Shown piece by piece: positions 18,934-29,478 of a DNA stretch of 41,798 bases (its first letter is position 1; each line of letters starts with the position of its first letter). This stretch comes from Zygnema cylindricum (lineage: Eukaryota > Streptophyta > Zygnematophyceae > Zygnematales > Zygnemataceae), in assembly GCA_037447655.1 (NCBI GenBank), contig JBBHKE010001120.1, positions 178,946 through 220,743 on the forward strand, written 5' to 3'. The notes below the pieces were generated by a model. The model was not told the DNA's origin and ran no database searches. It worked only from the letters and a program-made list of their open reading frames with translations. The translations under genes and the position numbers were made by a program.

Positions 18934-19795
18934 TACATTTAGTGACTAGAGCGTGAACCGAGATTTCATTAAAGTCTTTGGCCGTTCCGTTCTGGAACCT
19001 GAAAACAAACGATTCTTTGGTGATTCCTAAGACTGGCTCGGTTGTACCCGCTGATGTTAACAAGCGAGTAGAAGTGGACTGAAGCTTGTCCGAAGTTAGA
19101 CCAAGCTTTAGTGCAAAGCTACAGCCCAAAATCACCTGCTTTGCACGCGTATCCATGAGAGGCAAGGAAGGGGCTATACCATTGATCAACAATGCACCCT
19201 TCCCGTTATCCAAAATCCTAACGTGGGGATCGAGGGAATTGCGCTCCTCTATAGAAATAGGGTGAATAGCAACAAGATTTCTATGCAACTAAAGTGCTTA
19301 TAACGCAACATCTGCAGCTGAGCTATCGGAGGTAAAGGAGATCGGAGAAATTTGTGGTGAGGCGGAGATCATAGTGGATAGAATACACAAGCGTTCTTTT
19401 ACGCGGTGTGCTTCGTGTATAGTTAGATCCACTATGTTGAGAGCTTCAGCCGCGATGGTTGAAGCGGTTTCAGGCAAGGGAGGAGAAGGTTCTTTAGTGA
19501 ATGATAAAGGAATGCGTGTGTAAGGAGTTTTACTGTCACGGCTGTGATCGGTCGAACCTTTGTCGAACGTGGCCTCTCGTTGTTGGATGGTGGAATCTTG
19601 TAAGATTCGACCTGCCAACGTGGGCATGTGTACAACAGTGCGAGCCATGCCATTAAATTGTGGTTTCATTTAAGTCATGAAGGTTGCGAATTGTTCCTTC
19701 ATCATAGCCGCCATTTGCTCTTGCATTCCTAAACGCTCTCTCTCTCTTCGAGATACCCTAGGTGAAGTGGTGTCCTTCTTAGGTTCTTTAATTTA
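18934..19795 (-). pseudogene. gag linker and aspartic protease, mutated copy
   Basis: Minus-strand ORFs 19669-19298 and 19288-18917 correspond to the plus-strand protease at 12206-12850. The active site reads MDTRAKQVILG, so the D-T-G-A glycine has become arginine and the enzyme would be dead. A stop/frameshift near 19290 splits the ORF. Upstream is the gag linker (MKPQFNGMARTV). The sequence switches to plus-strand DNMT at about 19790. Confidence 0.85.
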
Positions 19796-19796
19796 T

Positions 19797-20638
19797 AGAT
19801 CATCCAATGGGGTATATCTTGGAAAATGTCGCAGCCTATAATGATCCAAGACCTTCAGTTTTGGCTGATTATCAATGGGTTGAACAATTAATTAGTCCGC
19901 CTCTTATATTGACGCTGCTCGCCAGGCTCACTAGTACATCGAGTTCGCTCCAAATGGACGAACCTGATCGATATTGGTAGACTCCGTGAGGCCAACTTGT
20001 TAGTTCGTCCTCCTCCTACAGACATTCAGGTTGCCCTTCTTCCTTTCTATAAAGTGCAGCCTTGCATCCAAAAGGATTGTCCCCCTAATTTGAGTGTCAA
20101 TGTCCTGGGTCGACCTCTCAAGGTGCTTCCTACCTTAGTTTCTTACCCACATTCACATGCATTATCTAATGACGGTCCAGGCATGCTCCGAAACATCCAT
20201 ACCGGTGAGCTCGAACAGCCTACCTCTACGGAACGAGATCACCTCATGCATTTTATTCCTAGCACTACGGCCGCTCTTGGTGTTACTCAACGTCAAAAAT
20301 GCACTTTATTAGGTCGTGTCATGGATCCTCAGTCTTTGCCTTTTGTTTTAGGTCTTGGGTTTGCAGCTGGTCGCCACTCTCAGGCACATCCGTCTCAACC
20401 AGCTGGGGGAGGGATTGCATCAAGAAAATCTTTATGTCCCACTCTGCAAGGGACCACATTTCAATTTTTCCTCTTTCCTTCTCCAATTCCACCAGTTCCG
20501 GAAATCTCTATCTACGATTTCCTCAATCCTAGCCATATGTTCTGGTGTATCTCTGCATACACGGCTGTCCAGTCTACAAGTCCCATGCATATGCCACCCA
20601 CTCCTCATTGGAGTGGTGCTTTTCCAACATGCAGTTAG
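19797..20638 (+). pseudogene. C-terminal half of the retrotransposon DNA methyltransferase (right arm)
   Basis: Starts within motif VI (GYILENVAAYNDPR). As in the other copies the frame breaks before motif VIII, which reads LVHRVRSKWTNLIDIGRL in the -1 frame at about 19928-19985. A 1-bp deletion near 19908 is unique to this copy. The 213-codon ORF (19997-20638) covers the target-recognition region, RNIHTGELEQPTSTERDHLM (motif IX) and QRQKCTLLGRVMDPQSLPF (motif X). A proline-rich linker then leads to RT. Together with 12944-13853 this gives the full motif order I, II, IV, VI, VIII, IX, X. Confidence 0.82.
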
Positions 20639-20639
20639 A

Positions 20640-22200
20640 ATCATTCGGTTAATTGCTTTAAACAGACACCTGTAGCTTACGAGTTAGGTCAAACGCTTAT
20701 CGCAGATGAGCATTTGGCCCTTGCACAAGCTATGGAAGCTATGACAACCGAAAATCCCGATGCTCCTAAATGGAAATTCGGCACCAACTTAACAAAGGCC
20801 GAGCAAGAGTTACCGAATGACGTAGTTTACAAATGTGGATGCCTTTGCCTTTTATATGAATGATTTGGGTCGTCACACTGCTTATAAGATGTCGATAGAT
20901 CTCGAAGATGACCGCTCAATATTTAAACTGAAACATCAATTGTCAAAAACTGAATGGGACATGGTAGACAAGCGATGTGCTGAACTAGAGGAAGTTGGCC
21001 TAATCTATTGGCCAGACTCCACATTTGCAGCTCCCACTGTCATGCCTCGGAAAAAGGATTCCGAGAGTAATTTTACTGAACGTCGAATGTGTGGTGACTA
21101 TCGTGAACTAAATGCTAGAACGGTTCAAGATCGTCATCCCATGCCTTTTGCCGAAGAAATATTCGATCACGTAGGTGGAGCAAAGTATTTTAGTATCCTT
21201 GACCTCCGTCAAGGATTCAATTAAATTGAGATAGAGGAAAAAGACCAGTATTAAACTGCCTTTTGGGGTAGCGATGGCCGATGGGAATGGGCCGTAATGC
21301 CATTCGGACTGAAAAATGCTCCGGCAGTATTTCAAAAAGTCATGGACTCCGTTCTTGGAGGTTGTAAGTTTGCTAGATTTTACATCGATGACCTCATCAT
21401 TGCCTCGGCTACTATCGAAGAGCACGCTGCTCACATCAAATGGGTATTGACTGAATTATAAAAGGTCGGATTAAAATGTCATCCAGCGAAATGCACCTTT
21501 GGAGCCGTGGGAGTGCCTTACCTCGGCCATTTTATCTCGGCTGAGGGGATCACTCCTCTCAAAGCAAAGGTAGAGGCTAACAGTAAATTGCTTGCTCCCA
21601 CGGACCTCACAAGTCTACTAGCCTTTCTCGGACTTGCTAATTATTATCGCAGGTTTGTATCTAATTTTAGCACTATCGCATCTCCGTTAAACGACCTTCT
21701 CAAGAAGAAAGTGGCGTTTACATGGGGTCCCCATCAGATTTCTGCATGTCAAAAATTAAAAACCGCCTTATCTAGTGCTCCAATTTTCCGTCCTCCCAAT
21801 CACAAACTCCTTTTTTGTCTCGAAACACATTTGGGGAAACCCGGAATCGCTGCCATCTTGAAACAAAGAGAGTTGAGCGGAGAGAAATACGTAGTTGCTT
21901 ACGCGAGTAGAAGCAATAATCGGGCTGAATCCAATTATAGTAGCTACGAAGGAGAGTGTCTAGCCGCGGTTTGGGGAGTCGTTCACTTCCGCCATTATTT
22001 GTAAGGAAAACCTTTCACACTCCTAATTGACCATCAGCCCTTGCATTGGCTGATGACGAACGATAAGCTTTCTGGGAAGCTAGCCCGATGGGCTTTAATC
22101 TTACAAGAATATGACGTTGAAATAATTCACCGACCCGGTCTGCTTAGTCTAAACGCAGATGGAATCTCCCGAAATCCTTTGCCCCGAACGACAGATAACG
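20640..22200 (+). pseudogene. reverse transcriptase and RNase H of the DNMT gypsy (right arm)
   Basis: The RT fingers/palm start in the ORF at 20835-21224 (KTEWDMVDKRCAELEEVGLI to LDLRQGFN, then TAA at 21222-21224). The palm continues, with an extra stop, to VMPFGLKNAPAVFQKVMDSV and the catalytic YIDDLIIAS near 21381-21407. A stop follows VLTEL (21459-21461). The ORF at 21507-22004 carries the thumb and RNase H and ends in TAA at 22002-22004. RNase H finishes with DHQPLHWLMTND and YDVEIIHRPG. Every one of these stops is shared with the left arm. Confidence 0.9.
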
Positions 22201-23540
22201 GAGTCCGACAAGATTTCGATGACGACGATGTTCCCGTCATGTCAATGGGTTCTTATCTTACTTACAGCCTGGCGGCTATTCCGAACCCCCGTCCCGCCAC
22301 AGATCCTTGGCGTGATGGGCCTCTCATTCTTTTCCTATCCTCCCAGACTTTCTGGTTCAGCACTACCTCTGATGATGAAAACAGAGTGAAAAAAAGGGCT
22401 AAAAGTTAACTTTGGCTCAGAGGATCTTTAGTTCGGTTGTTAGAAGACGGAAGCCATAGGCATGTTCCACGGCCTACCGAGCGTCTTTCTCTCATTGAGC
22501 AGATTCACAATGAGCTTGGTCACTACGGTACCATGCGAACATTAAGTCTAGTTCAGGCACGATATTGGTGGTTAGGAATGCAAGCTGATGTCGCTGCTAT
22601 TCTACACAAGTGTGCCGCCTGTGACCGTCTCCAAACTTCTTTCTCTAATCCGCAGACTACGCTCCAACCTCTACCCATTAGAGGTTCATTCTATTGCTGG
22701 TCGGTCGATCTGGCCGGACCTTTTCCCATCTCACGTAAAGGGAAACAATATATCATGATTATGATCAAAAATTTCAGTAAGTGGGTAGAAGTCGTAGCAT
22801 TGCCTCATAAGACGGCTAAGATAACCACCGCAGCTTTTAAGGAACATGTCCTTATGAGATACGGCGCCCCAGCCGAGGTCCTTACGGATCAAGGTACAGA
22901 ATTTCGGGGAGAATTTCAGGAGATGCTTGATGAGGCTCTCATCGATCATCTTCGTACTAGTCGCGATCATCCAAGCCGATGGCCTGGCAGAACGGGCAGT
23001 CTAGACATTTAAGCGTGCCTTGCGTAAGCATTGCTTAGAGAAACACATTTTGGTTTGGGACGAGTCCCTCGGCTACATTACTATGGGATATCGCATGTCA
23101 GTTCACGCAAGTCTTGCAAATTTCAGCCCGTATTATGTTCTATTTGGGCGACAACCGTTGCTCGGTCGCAATATTCAAAAAGCTGCAAGCTTTCCACTTC
23201 CACTGATGTTTGACACAATTTTTTTGGAAAAACTCACTGGTCGTGCGTTGCTTTTTGCCCATGAAATGCCCATGGCTTTTGATAATCTGCATATTGCCCA
23301 GCATCGGGACACATTTCGGTTTGCCACCACTCGAAGCGGCATTTCAGGCCCCAGCAGAAGCCCTATCGGGTGGGAGACTATGTTTATCTTCGCAGGCAAT
23401 CTTTAGACACTTTGGACACTGATGTTTCTGCACACATCCTACGGATCATCGAGGTGGATCCGAACGAAATGTTGGGATTACGAGGAGTGGACACACGGAC
23501 TTTTCAAGAGCACTCCAAGAATATATGATCAGACGGACGT
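22200..23540 (+). pseudogene. integrase of the DNMT gypsy (right arm)
   Basis: The HHCC domain (HNELGHYGTMRTLSLVQARY, CAACDRLQ) and DDE core (CWSVDLAGPF, VLTDQGTEF) lie in the ORF at 22437-23012. The last catalytic region is frameshifted near 22970-23010. The C-terminal part is in the ORF at 23020-23406. It ends with ILRIIEVDPNEMLGLRG and a tail to a stop near 23528. A private stop near 22407 separates the Asp-rich linker from the zinc finger. No chromodomain is evident. The boundary with copia LTR sequence just downstream is uncertain. Confidence 0.85.
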
Positions 23541-24070
23541 CGTCGCCCTCGCCAAACCCGAATGAATATTTGGCAACTTTCGAACATAGCGGCGCATTGT
23601 TCCATGTGGCACCACATAATTGGACACCGTAAAGGATGGGATGAGGAACGATGACTCCCATGTTGACAAGTGTCAACTAGAAGGCCATGTTGTACAATAG
23701 TCGTACAAGAAGTACAATCGGCCACCGTACCTTCTTGTACTATACACTCTTTTGATTGGCCGAAAGTATAGTAGTAAGTAGTTGTGAGGAGTTAAGGGAC
23801 TTAGCGTGTTTGAGGCGCCTCTCTCCAAATGAACTTTTGTATTTATAGGCCATCTTTGGCCAGCCTAACTTACTGCTCAGGGGAGCAAATTCCGTGATTC
23901 TTTTTGCATTTGACTCAGGGGAGTCTTGTCCTCACAGGGTTGAGGGTGGTCAAAATATTTGTGTGCCTGGGCAGCACTTATTCAGTGGGAAAGTGAAAAG
24001 GTCAAATATTATCCTAGAGGCTTTACATATGCTGTTCATTCTGTGGGTTAATGGAGACCACAGAATTTCA
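23540..24070 (+). repeat. copia A LTR, 5'-truncated (right arm)
   Basis: Mirror of 7700-8235. GTAC palindromes lie near 23690-23745, a CCAAT box near 23755 and TATA-like 'gtatttatagg' near 23840. Two tandem hairpins follow: TGCTC-AGGG-GAGCA at 23874-23887 and GACTC-AGGG-GAGTC at 23912-23925, with GTGATTCTTTTTGC (23894-23907) between them. The LTR ends CACAGAATTTCA at 24070 and joins mid-protease sequence directly. Confidence 0.72.
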
Positions 24071-25235
24071 TAGAGATAGAGTACGGGGATGAGAGGAGAT
24101 TCACTACTACTCTTGTATGATCGGTAGATCTGAAAGTGTTAGTAGAAGGAAAGACATCCATAGTTACATTCTTTGATGTATGTTTATTCCACAGCTGAAC
24201 AAAAACCTCATCTGTACATCTGTATTAGATGATAAGGGTTTTGATACTAACACTAGGAAAAGAGTCTTTACTGCTAGTTTTAAGGAGGAAGTTTATTTCA
24301 CTGTTGAAAAAGGTAGCCAAGGGATGTTTAGGTTGATTTTAAGCAATGAAAAAAAGAAAATTTAATATGTTGGTGTTCATGATATAATGTGGTGGCATAA
24401 CAGGCTAGGGCATGTGAATCTAGATAAGTTAAGAGAGATAAAAAAGATGGGAGAAGAAGAAGGGATTCAGTTTGGTGAGAGTGAGATTTTAAGTGATTGT
24501 AGTGGATGTGCTCAAGGTACAGCACACAGGTTACCCTTCCCAAAAACAACCACCTATCATGGAGAAAAGATTCTAAATTTAGTACACACAGATATTTGGG
24601 GACAAGCCAAAGTGCCTTCACCCGGGGGGAAGAGATTTATGACGGCTATCACTGATGATTGGTCTCGGTATTCCAGGGTGTATTTTTTGAAAAATAAGTC
24701 AGAGGCTCAGGAATGTTTTAGACAATATAAAACATGGAGTGAAAAACTCCATGAAACCCCAATCAAGAGAGTAAGGAGTGACAATCGTGGAGAGTACACC
24801 TCTAACCAGTTTGAGGATTTTGTGAGGGAAGATGGAGTCCAACACCAAAAGACAGTTCCAGAAAACCCATAACAGAATGGGGTAGCTGAAAGATTAAATA
24901 TAACACTAAGTGATAGTGCTAGAAGTATGTTGTCGGATAAGAAGATAGGAAAAAGGTTTTGGGCCGAAGCAATGAATTGTGCTAATTACTTAAAATATAG
25001 AGTTCTTACTTCAACTGCAAAAGGCCAAACACCTTATGAGAGATGGACCAGCCGAAAACCAGACATATCTCACTTAAAGGTTTTCGGCAGTCAAGTGTTC
25101 GGTCTAGATACAAATCGGTCTAATTCGAAGGTATATCGTAAAGGAAAACATAGGTACTTATTAGGATATGTTGAGGATGTAAAAGGATACAGAGTTTATG
25201 ATCTATGTCATACCGCATGTCGTCGGACATTTTAG
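24071..25235 (+). pseudogene. copia A pol fragment (protease part, GAG-pre-integrase, integrase)
   Basis: Broken frames give the late protease region, then IPQLNKNLICTSVLDDKGFD (near 24183). The GAG-pre-integrase domain (WWHNRLGHVNLDKLREIKKM, CSGCAQGTAHRLPFPK) and integrase core follow, with LVHTDIWGQAKVPSPGGKRF, ITDDWSRYSRVYF, RSDNRGEY and NGVAERLN, over ORFs 24387-24872 and 24927-25235. A TAA at about 24870 falls in the conserved P-x-QNG site before the catalytic Glu. Gag, RT and RNase H are absent. After RVYDL (about 25205) the sequence becomes the non-coding flank shared with the left arm. Confidence 0.85.
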
Positions 25236-25823
25236 TTGTTTATATTTAGGCGTTAAGATTGGCAGCCGCTACACTAATTTGTATTTGGGTGTTATTTGGG
25301 TTTCGCAGGACTTTACGACATGTAACGTACGACCTACATTCTCCGTAATTTCCGGGATGACGATTTGGACCGTACTCGCTGTCCTACCGTACTATATATA
25401 TTTTTCGCGATTTCCGCCGACGGTGGATTTGATTATTTCGCGTCGACCGTACGACTTACGCCGACTGAAATTCCCGCGGCCACAACCTACCGTACCATAG
25501 ATATCTTACACGATTTGCGTCGACGGTGGATTCGATTATTCTTGCAATTCTGTGTCCTCCATTGGACTACAGAATACAGGAAGCCTCTAGATAGTATTTA
25601 ACTGTACCTTCGGTCCTACGTACCTACTTTCATTTCCTGAAATCTTCGCCGACGACAATTTTTAATCGTTTCAAGTGAAGTTGCATCCCGGTCGTCGACA
25701 CTGATTATGTAATTTTAGTAACTTCGCATCTGGACCGTCGACGCAAATGACAGACAAATCCGCTGTCAGTTTTGACAAAGCGACATGATTGGACCATTTT
25801 ATGCCGTGAACCATTTAGAGGTT
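25236..25823. other. non-coding junk between copia A and repeat E
   Basis: No gene. A near-repeat built on 'cgacggtggatt.gattatt' occurs at about 25417-25445 and 25520-25548. At 25545-25601 is a fragment of the family B LTR end (tgcaattctgtgtcctcc...), only the last 55-60 bp. The remainder (25602-25823) is unrecognised and rich in CGAC/GTCG words. Confidence 0.5.
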
Positions 25824-26606
25824 CATGCATTCACATGTAGATAGGAAGGGTTTTAATCCGTATGTTATAGATTTTGTAACGTAGGGCATAGGATTTCGGC
25901 CTCCTATTGGCTGAATCCAAACTAGACGCAAATACTTACATAGCACGCTGTACTCTGATTGGCTTGTTTTTGCTAGGCGTAGTTTTTGTAACTTAGGTCA
26001 TTTCGGATCATTTCCTGCACACAATTTTCGAGTGTAGGAATTATCCATTTTATTTATTTTCACTATTGAGGATTTTCTGCAGCCATCTTTTTATTTGTAA
26101 AATTGTCCGGACAGCTTAGAGGCAATTTTCTGCCTTTGCGTAAAGCGTCTAGTTTTCCATTACATTATCAATATCTTGTAAAGCCTTACATATTAATCTA
26201 TACGGCTTCGGCCAAGACCTACACGGTTTCCCTTCACTTTTCTCGTCCTTTTGAGTGGATTTCGACCGCGATCTCACAACACAAACTTCTTTTCCCGGCT
26301 GTGGCTGGACTTTAATTAGTGTGGAAGTTGCATGTTGGGATTATTGATTTGTTGTTTTTATTTCTTGTGATTGTGTATTTATTTCTATTTGGCTTATGCG
26401 CATCTTTTGAGTTTGGCTATCTCAAACCTCATAAGTGTCGGGCATATTGTCATTTTCAGTTTTTTTTTATCTTTCTCGGTTGTTTATGCATTGATTTATT
26501 TTATTTAAGTATAAATTCAGATTATCCTTAATAAGATAACTCCTGCAAGGAATATAAATAGACCGTGGGGCCTAGTGGTCATCCATCGGCTTAGTATTCC
26601 TGCAAG
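25824..26606 (+). repeat. repeat unit E, copy 2
   Basis: Direct repeat of 3108-3890, starting (tcatgcattcacatgtag) and ending (ttagtattcctgca) at the same points. It has the TATA box TATAAATAG near 26553. It is followed by unrelated AT-rich sequence (26607-26778) and then copia RT sequence. No 5-bp target duplication is visible around it. Confidence 0.65.
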
Positions 26607-26778
26607 TCGTTGACCTTTTTTTCTTCCACCTCGCCTGTTGGGGTATTTATCCATTTTTACTTTTATGTTTTATTTCATTCACGATATCCCGCTATCATTT
26701 GAGTTTAAGTTGAGCACAGCTGATGATATTGCATGCATCTTCATGTTATTTGACACATGCACGACATCTAAAAAAAGA

Positions 26779-27684
26779 AGATATAATATTAGTAAAGCAT
26801 GTAGTAGTTATGGATGAAGGAAAGTTTGTGGATCCCTTCAAGTATACAAAGTCAGTAAAAATCATATTTTAATCAGAAAATTCTAATGACTTTGAGCTTC
26901 CTAACTATCCAATGTTTTAGAGAAGATGACATTCTTACAAGTACAAATTAGACCGAGGAGGCCTCGTCCGCGGAAACTCCAGTGACAACTCTACTCGAAG
27001 CGAAAAACGTGGTGGATATTGATTTGGAATCGAGGGACAAGGGAGAAGCTGAGATTGTTCGGAATAACCCACGGGAATCATCTATTTCGGCCTTAGATTT
27101 TGAGGGAGGAAGAACAAGTAGCAAAACGTTGTAAGAAAAACAGGTTAATAACAAGGAAACAAAACTATTTCATCCGGATGAACCTCAGACTTATAGAGAG
27201 GCAATGAATTGTCCTGAAAGGAACCGGTGGAAGACAGCCATCAATGAGGAGATGGCCTCGATTATGGCAGCCAATACTTAGGAGCTGGTGGATTGTCCAG
27301 CTAACCGAAAATTATTGGTTCTAAGTGGGTGTTCAAATATAAACCGAACCCTGATAACACCATTGAGCGCTATAAGGCCCAGTTAGTGGCTAAAGGATTC
27401 ACACAGAAAAGAGGGAATTGACTACGATGAAACCTTTGCCCCGGTCGTCAGATTTCCCTCAGTCCGCATACTTCTCAGTTTGGCAGTTGCACAAGACATG
27501 GAGGTGCACCACATGGACATCAAGACAGCCTTTTTGCATGGAGAATTGGAAGAGGAGATCTTCATGAACAAACAAAAGGATTTGTGGAGGAAGGAGAAGA
27601 AAGTAAGGTATGCCGACTGATTTAATCTCTTTATGGTTTGAAACAGGCGCTCGAAATTAAATAGTGACTAGAAAATAAGATGAG
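26779..27684 (+). pseudogene. copia reverse transcriptase relic, internally deleted
   Basis: Begins in the linker before RT (VVVMDEGKFVDPFKYTK) and continues through the RT start (SKWVFKYKPNPDNTIERYKA, then LVAKGFTQK). It reaches the MDIKTAFLHGELEEEIF region near 27515-27560 with several stops and frameshifts. Near 27650 the coding sequence ends abruptly and a polypurine-like tract (gaaaataagatgag, 27671-27684) follows, so the rest of RT and RNase H are deleted. The LTR at 27685 is the 3' LTR of this relic. Confidence 0.8.
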
Positions 27685-28702
27685 TGTACAAATTAATGGT
27701 TTTTTTAGTATTTTCTAGGTCTAAAATGAAATGCAGAAAAGAAGCCAAGGCAGTCTGCCTCTAACTCCTATCTTCAGCTCTCACACTTGTCGCAGTCATT
27801 GAAGGTTGAAGAGGGAGCTAGAGCCAGGGCTGCATGTGCTGTCTAGAGAGAGGTAGAAAAGAGGTAGTTAATAGTTCAATTCTCTATTTTAGGTATAATT
27901 TAAAAAGAGAGAGAATGAGGATCAAAAGCAGGCCATGGCTGCCGCCATATTTAAAAAGTGGCAGATTTTGAAGTAAAGGATATTTTACGAAAACGCTGCC
28001 TATGTCCTGATGTGAACCTGCAACCTCAAAGTTCTATATAGTCGGGCGCCTTAACCATTAAGGCGCTACGAAACGATATAAGTGACCGATTTCAAAAGTA
28101 TTTAAATATTAACCCAACGGCTAATTTACACTACACTAACAAAGAGGAACAATTCATGCACGTAGGCGAATCTGAACCGTGTAAAATATGTTTTGATCGG
28201 TCATCCAATATTCTAGCCGCCATCCAAAGAGATATTTTGGCGGCATTGGAGATAGCGTCACGCGGTGCCACGTGGCGCCGTATTATTTGATACCGAAGAA
28301 GAAAGGAGGAGGAACCATGGCTCCCGATTTGAGAGGTGTTACCTTGTAGACAATGTCATACAATGGACGTACAATAAGTACATCGCCCATTGTACCTTTT
28401 TGTACTATATAGTGTTCCTATTGGACAAGGGTTTAGTAGTAGGTAGTCGTGAGTAGGCACACCAAGACTAAGTTATATTTAGGTACCTCTCTCTAAGAGA
28501 GCTTGTAACTATAAAGGTCATCTTTGACCACCCATAACTAACTGCTCAAGGGAGCAAATTCATAGAATCTTTTTGCTATCGACTCAAGCAAGTCTTCCCT
28601 TCATTCGGGTGAAGGTGGTCAGAGTTTTTGTTTGTCAGGGTGACAATTAATCTTGCTGAAACACAAAGGGGCCAGGGTTATCCAAGATTCTTTGTGTGAG
28701 CA
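27685..28702 (+). repeat. copia LTR, family G
   Basis: Starts TGTACAAATT after the polypurine-like tract. The conserved TTTTCTAGGTC word lies about 35 bp in. A tRNA-like segment on the minus strand has box A TGGTTAAGGCG (28047-28057) and a box B-like site (28008-28018). G-box at 28269-28274; GTAC palindromes near 28366-28410; CCAAT box near 28420; 'ctataaagg' TATA-like near 28508; hairpins at 28543-28556 and 28581-28594. The 3' end is uncertain: GAGCA at 28702 is the best CA candidate. Confidence 0.65.
28008..28062 (-). other. tRNA-like segment with box A and box B-like motifs
   Basis: Minus strand: a D-arm-like GCGCC...GGCGC hairpin containing TGGTTAAGGCG fits the box A consensus. About 35 nt later GGTTCACATCA is close to box B. 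I could not build a full cloverleaf, so this is not called a tRNA gene. Similar tRNA-like patches sit at the same relative place in the other copia LTRs. Confidence 0.45.
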
Positions 28703-28739
28703 ACCTACTCTAAGGACCTATTGAGGTCTTAGAGTTGCA

Positions 28740-29478
28740 CGAGACCCTCACTCCTATTGCCACAGCACCTGGAGCGGCGGCCGTGAAGACCACAGAGAAC
28801 AACACTCAAATATGGGAAGACTTAAACATGGCTGCCAAAAACTTCATTCTAAGGCACCTCACTTAGGTTTTGGCCACCCCTCACCTTCACATTAACAAGG
28901 CCAAGGAGTTGTAGGTGAGTTTGGTGGAAATCTATAGAGCAAGTACTATTCAAGAGCTCCAGTTGGATGTACAAAAATTAGGGATTGACATTTACAAAAT
29001 GGGAAAGATCTTAGACTATTGCAATGATATCTCTTGATTGTATATTGAGATAGAGAGTGTTGGGTGGACAGGTACAATGAAGATGAAAGTTAACACTCTC
29101 ATCATAAAGTTACCCGACGAGTATGAAAACATGGTGTACCGAGTACTTAAAATGACTAACAGTTCATGAAAGTGGAACACAGTGGTGAGGATGAGGATGA
29201 TACTTGTGCAGGAGAACACAATTGAGAATAGGAGGGGAAGGAAGAGCATCCAAGCTCTAGCTGCAGAAGGAAATCGATGGGGGAAGGATACGCAGAAACC
29301 ATTCAAATGAGAGAGAGATTAGTCTAGAGGACGGAGGCCCCCAAAGGGTCTTTGTCATTTTTGCAAAAAGCCGAGACACTTCATAGTTTATTGTGTCAAG
29401 TTGTCGGAACTGAGACTCCAAGAAAACCGTGGAGGGGGTTCTTCCAGAGGGAAATAAAAGGCACTTGTGGTCTGAAAA
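28740..29478 (+). pseudogene. copia D gag with CCHC zinc knuckle
   Basis: A copia-type gag (UBN2-like) in one main frame with several stops: QIWEDLNMAAKNFILRHLT, a stop-interrupted helical stretch, IDIYKMGKILDYCNDIS, and MKVNTLIIKLPDEYENMVYR. A complete zinc knuckle CHFCKKPRHFIVYC (C-X2-C-X4-H-X4-C) lies near 29350-29392. It is clearly related to the gag of family C at 35074-36126. Confidence 0.8.

Larger units (their letters stand above)
18934..25442. repeat. right arm of the ~6.5-kb inverted duplication
   Basis: Reverse-orientation counterpart of 6330-12842. It contains minus-strand protease and gag linker, the head-to-head junction near 19790, plus-strand DNMT C-terminus, RT, RNase H and integrase, then copia A and its non-coding flank. 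The 165-codon RT/RNase H ORF (21507-22004) gives the same protein as its counterpart in the left arm. Confidence 0.85.

Noticed and set aside
20432-20644. Minus-strand 70-codon ORF, also present at 11129-11341, as a conserved overlapping gene
   Set aside because: It lies opposite the DNMT-RT linker, and its conservation follows from the arm duplication; the plus-strand frame is the one continuous with DNMT motif X.
20835-22004. Non-standard genetic code with TAA/TAG as Gln, because several stops fall at likely Gln codons
   Set aside because: TGA stops also occur at Trp and Arg positions, CAA and CAG are used normally, and some stops replace Tyr or Gly; ordinary decay explains all.
28008-28062. 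A functional tRNA gene
   Set aside because: Box A and a D-arm-like hairpin exist, but no cloverleaf with acceptor pairing and a proper T arm could be formed.
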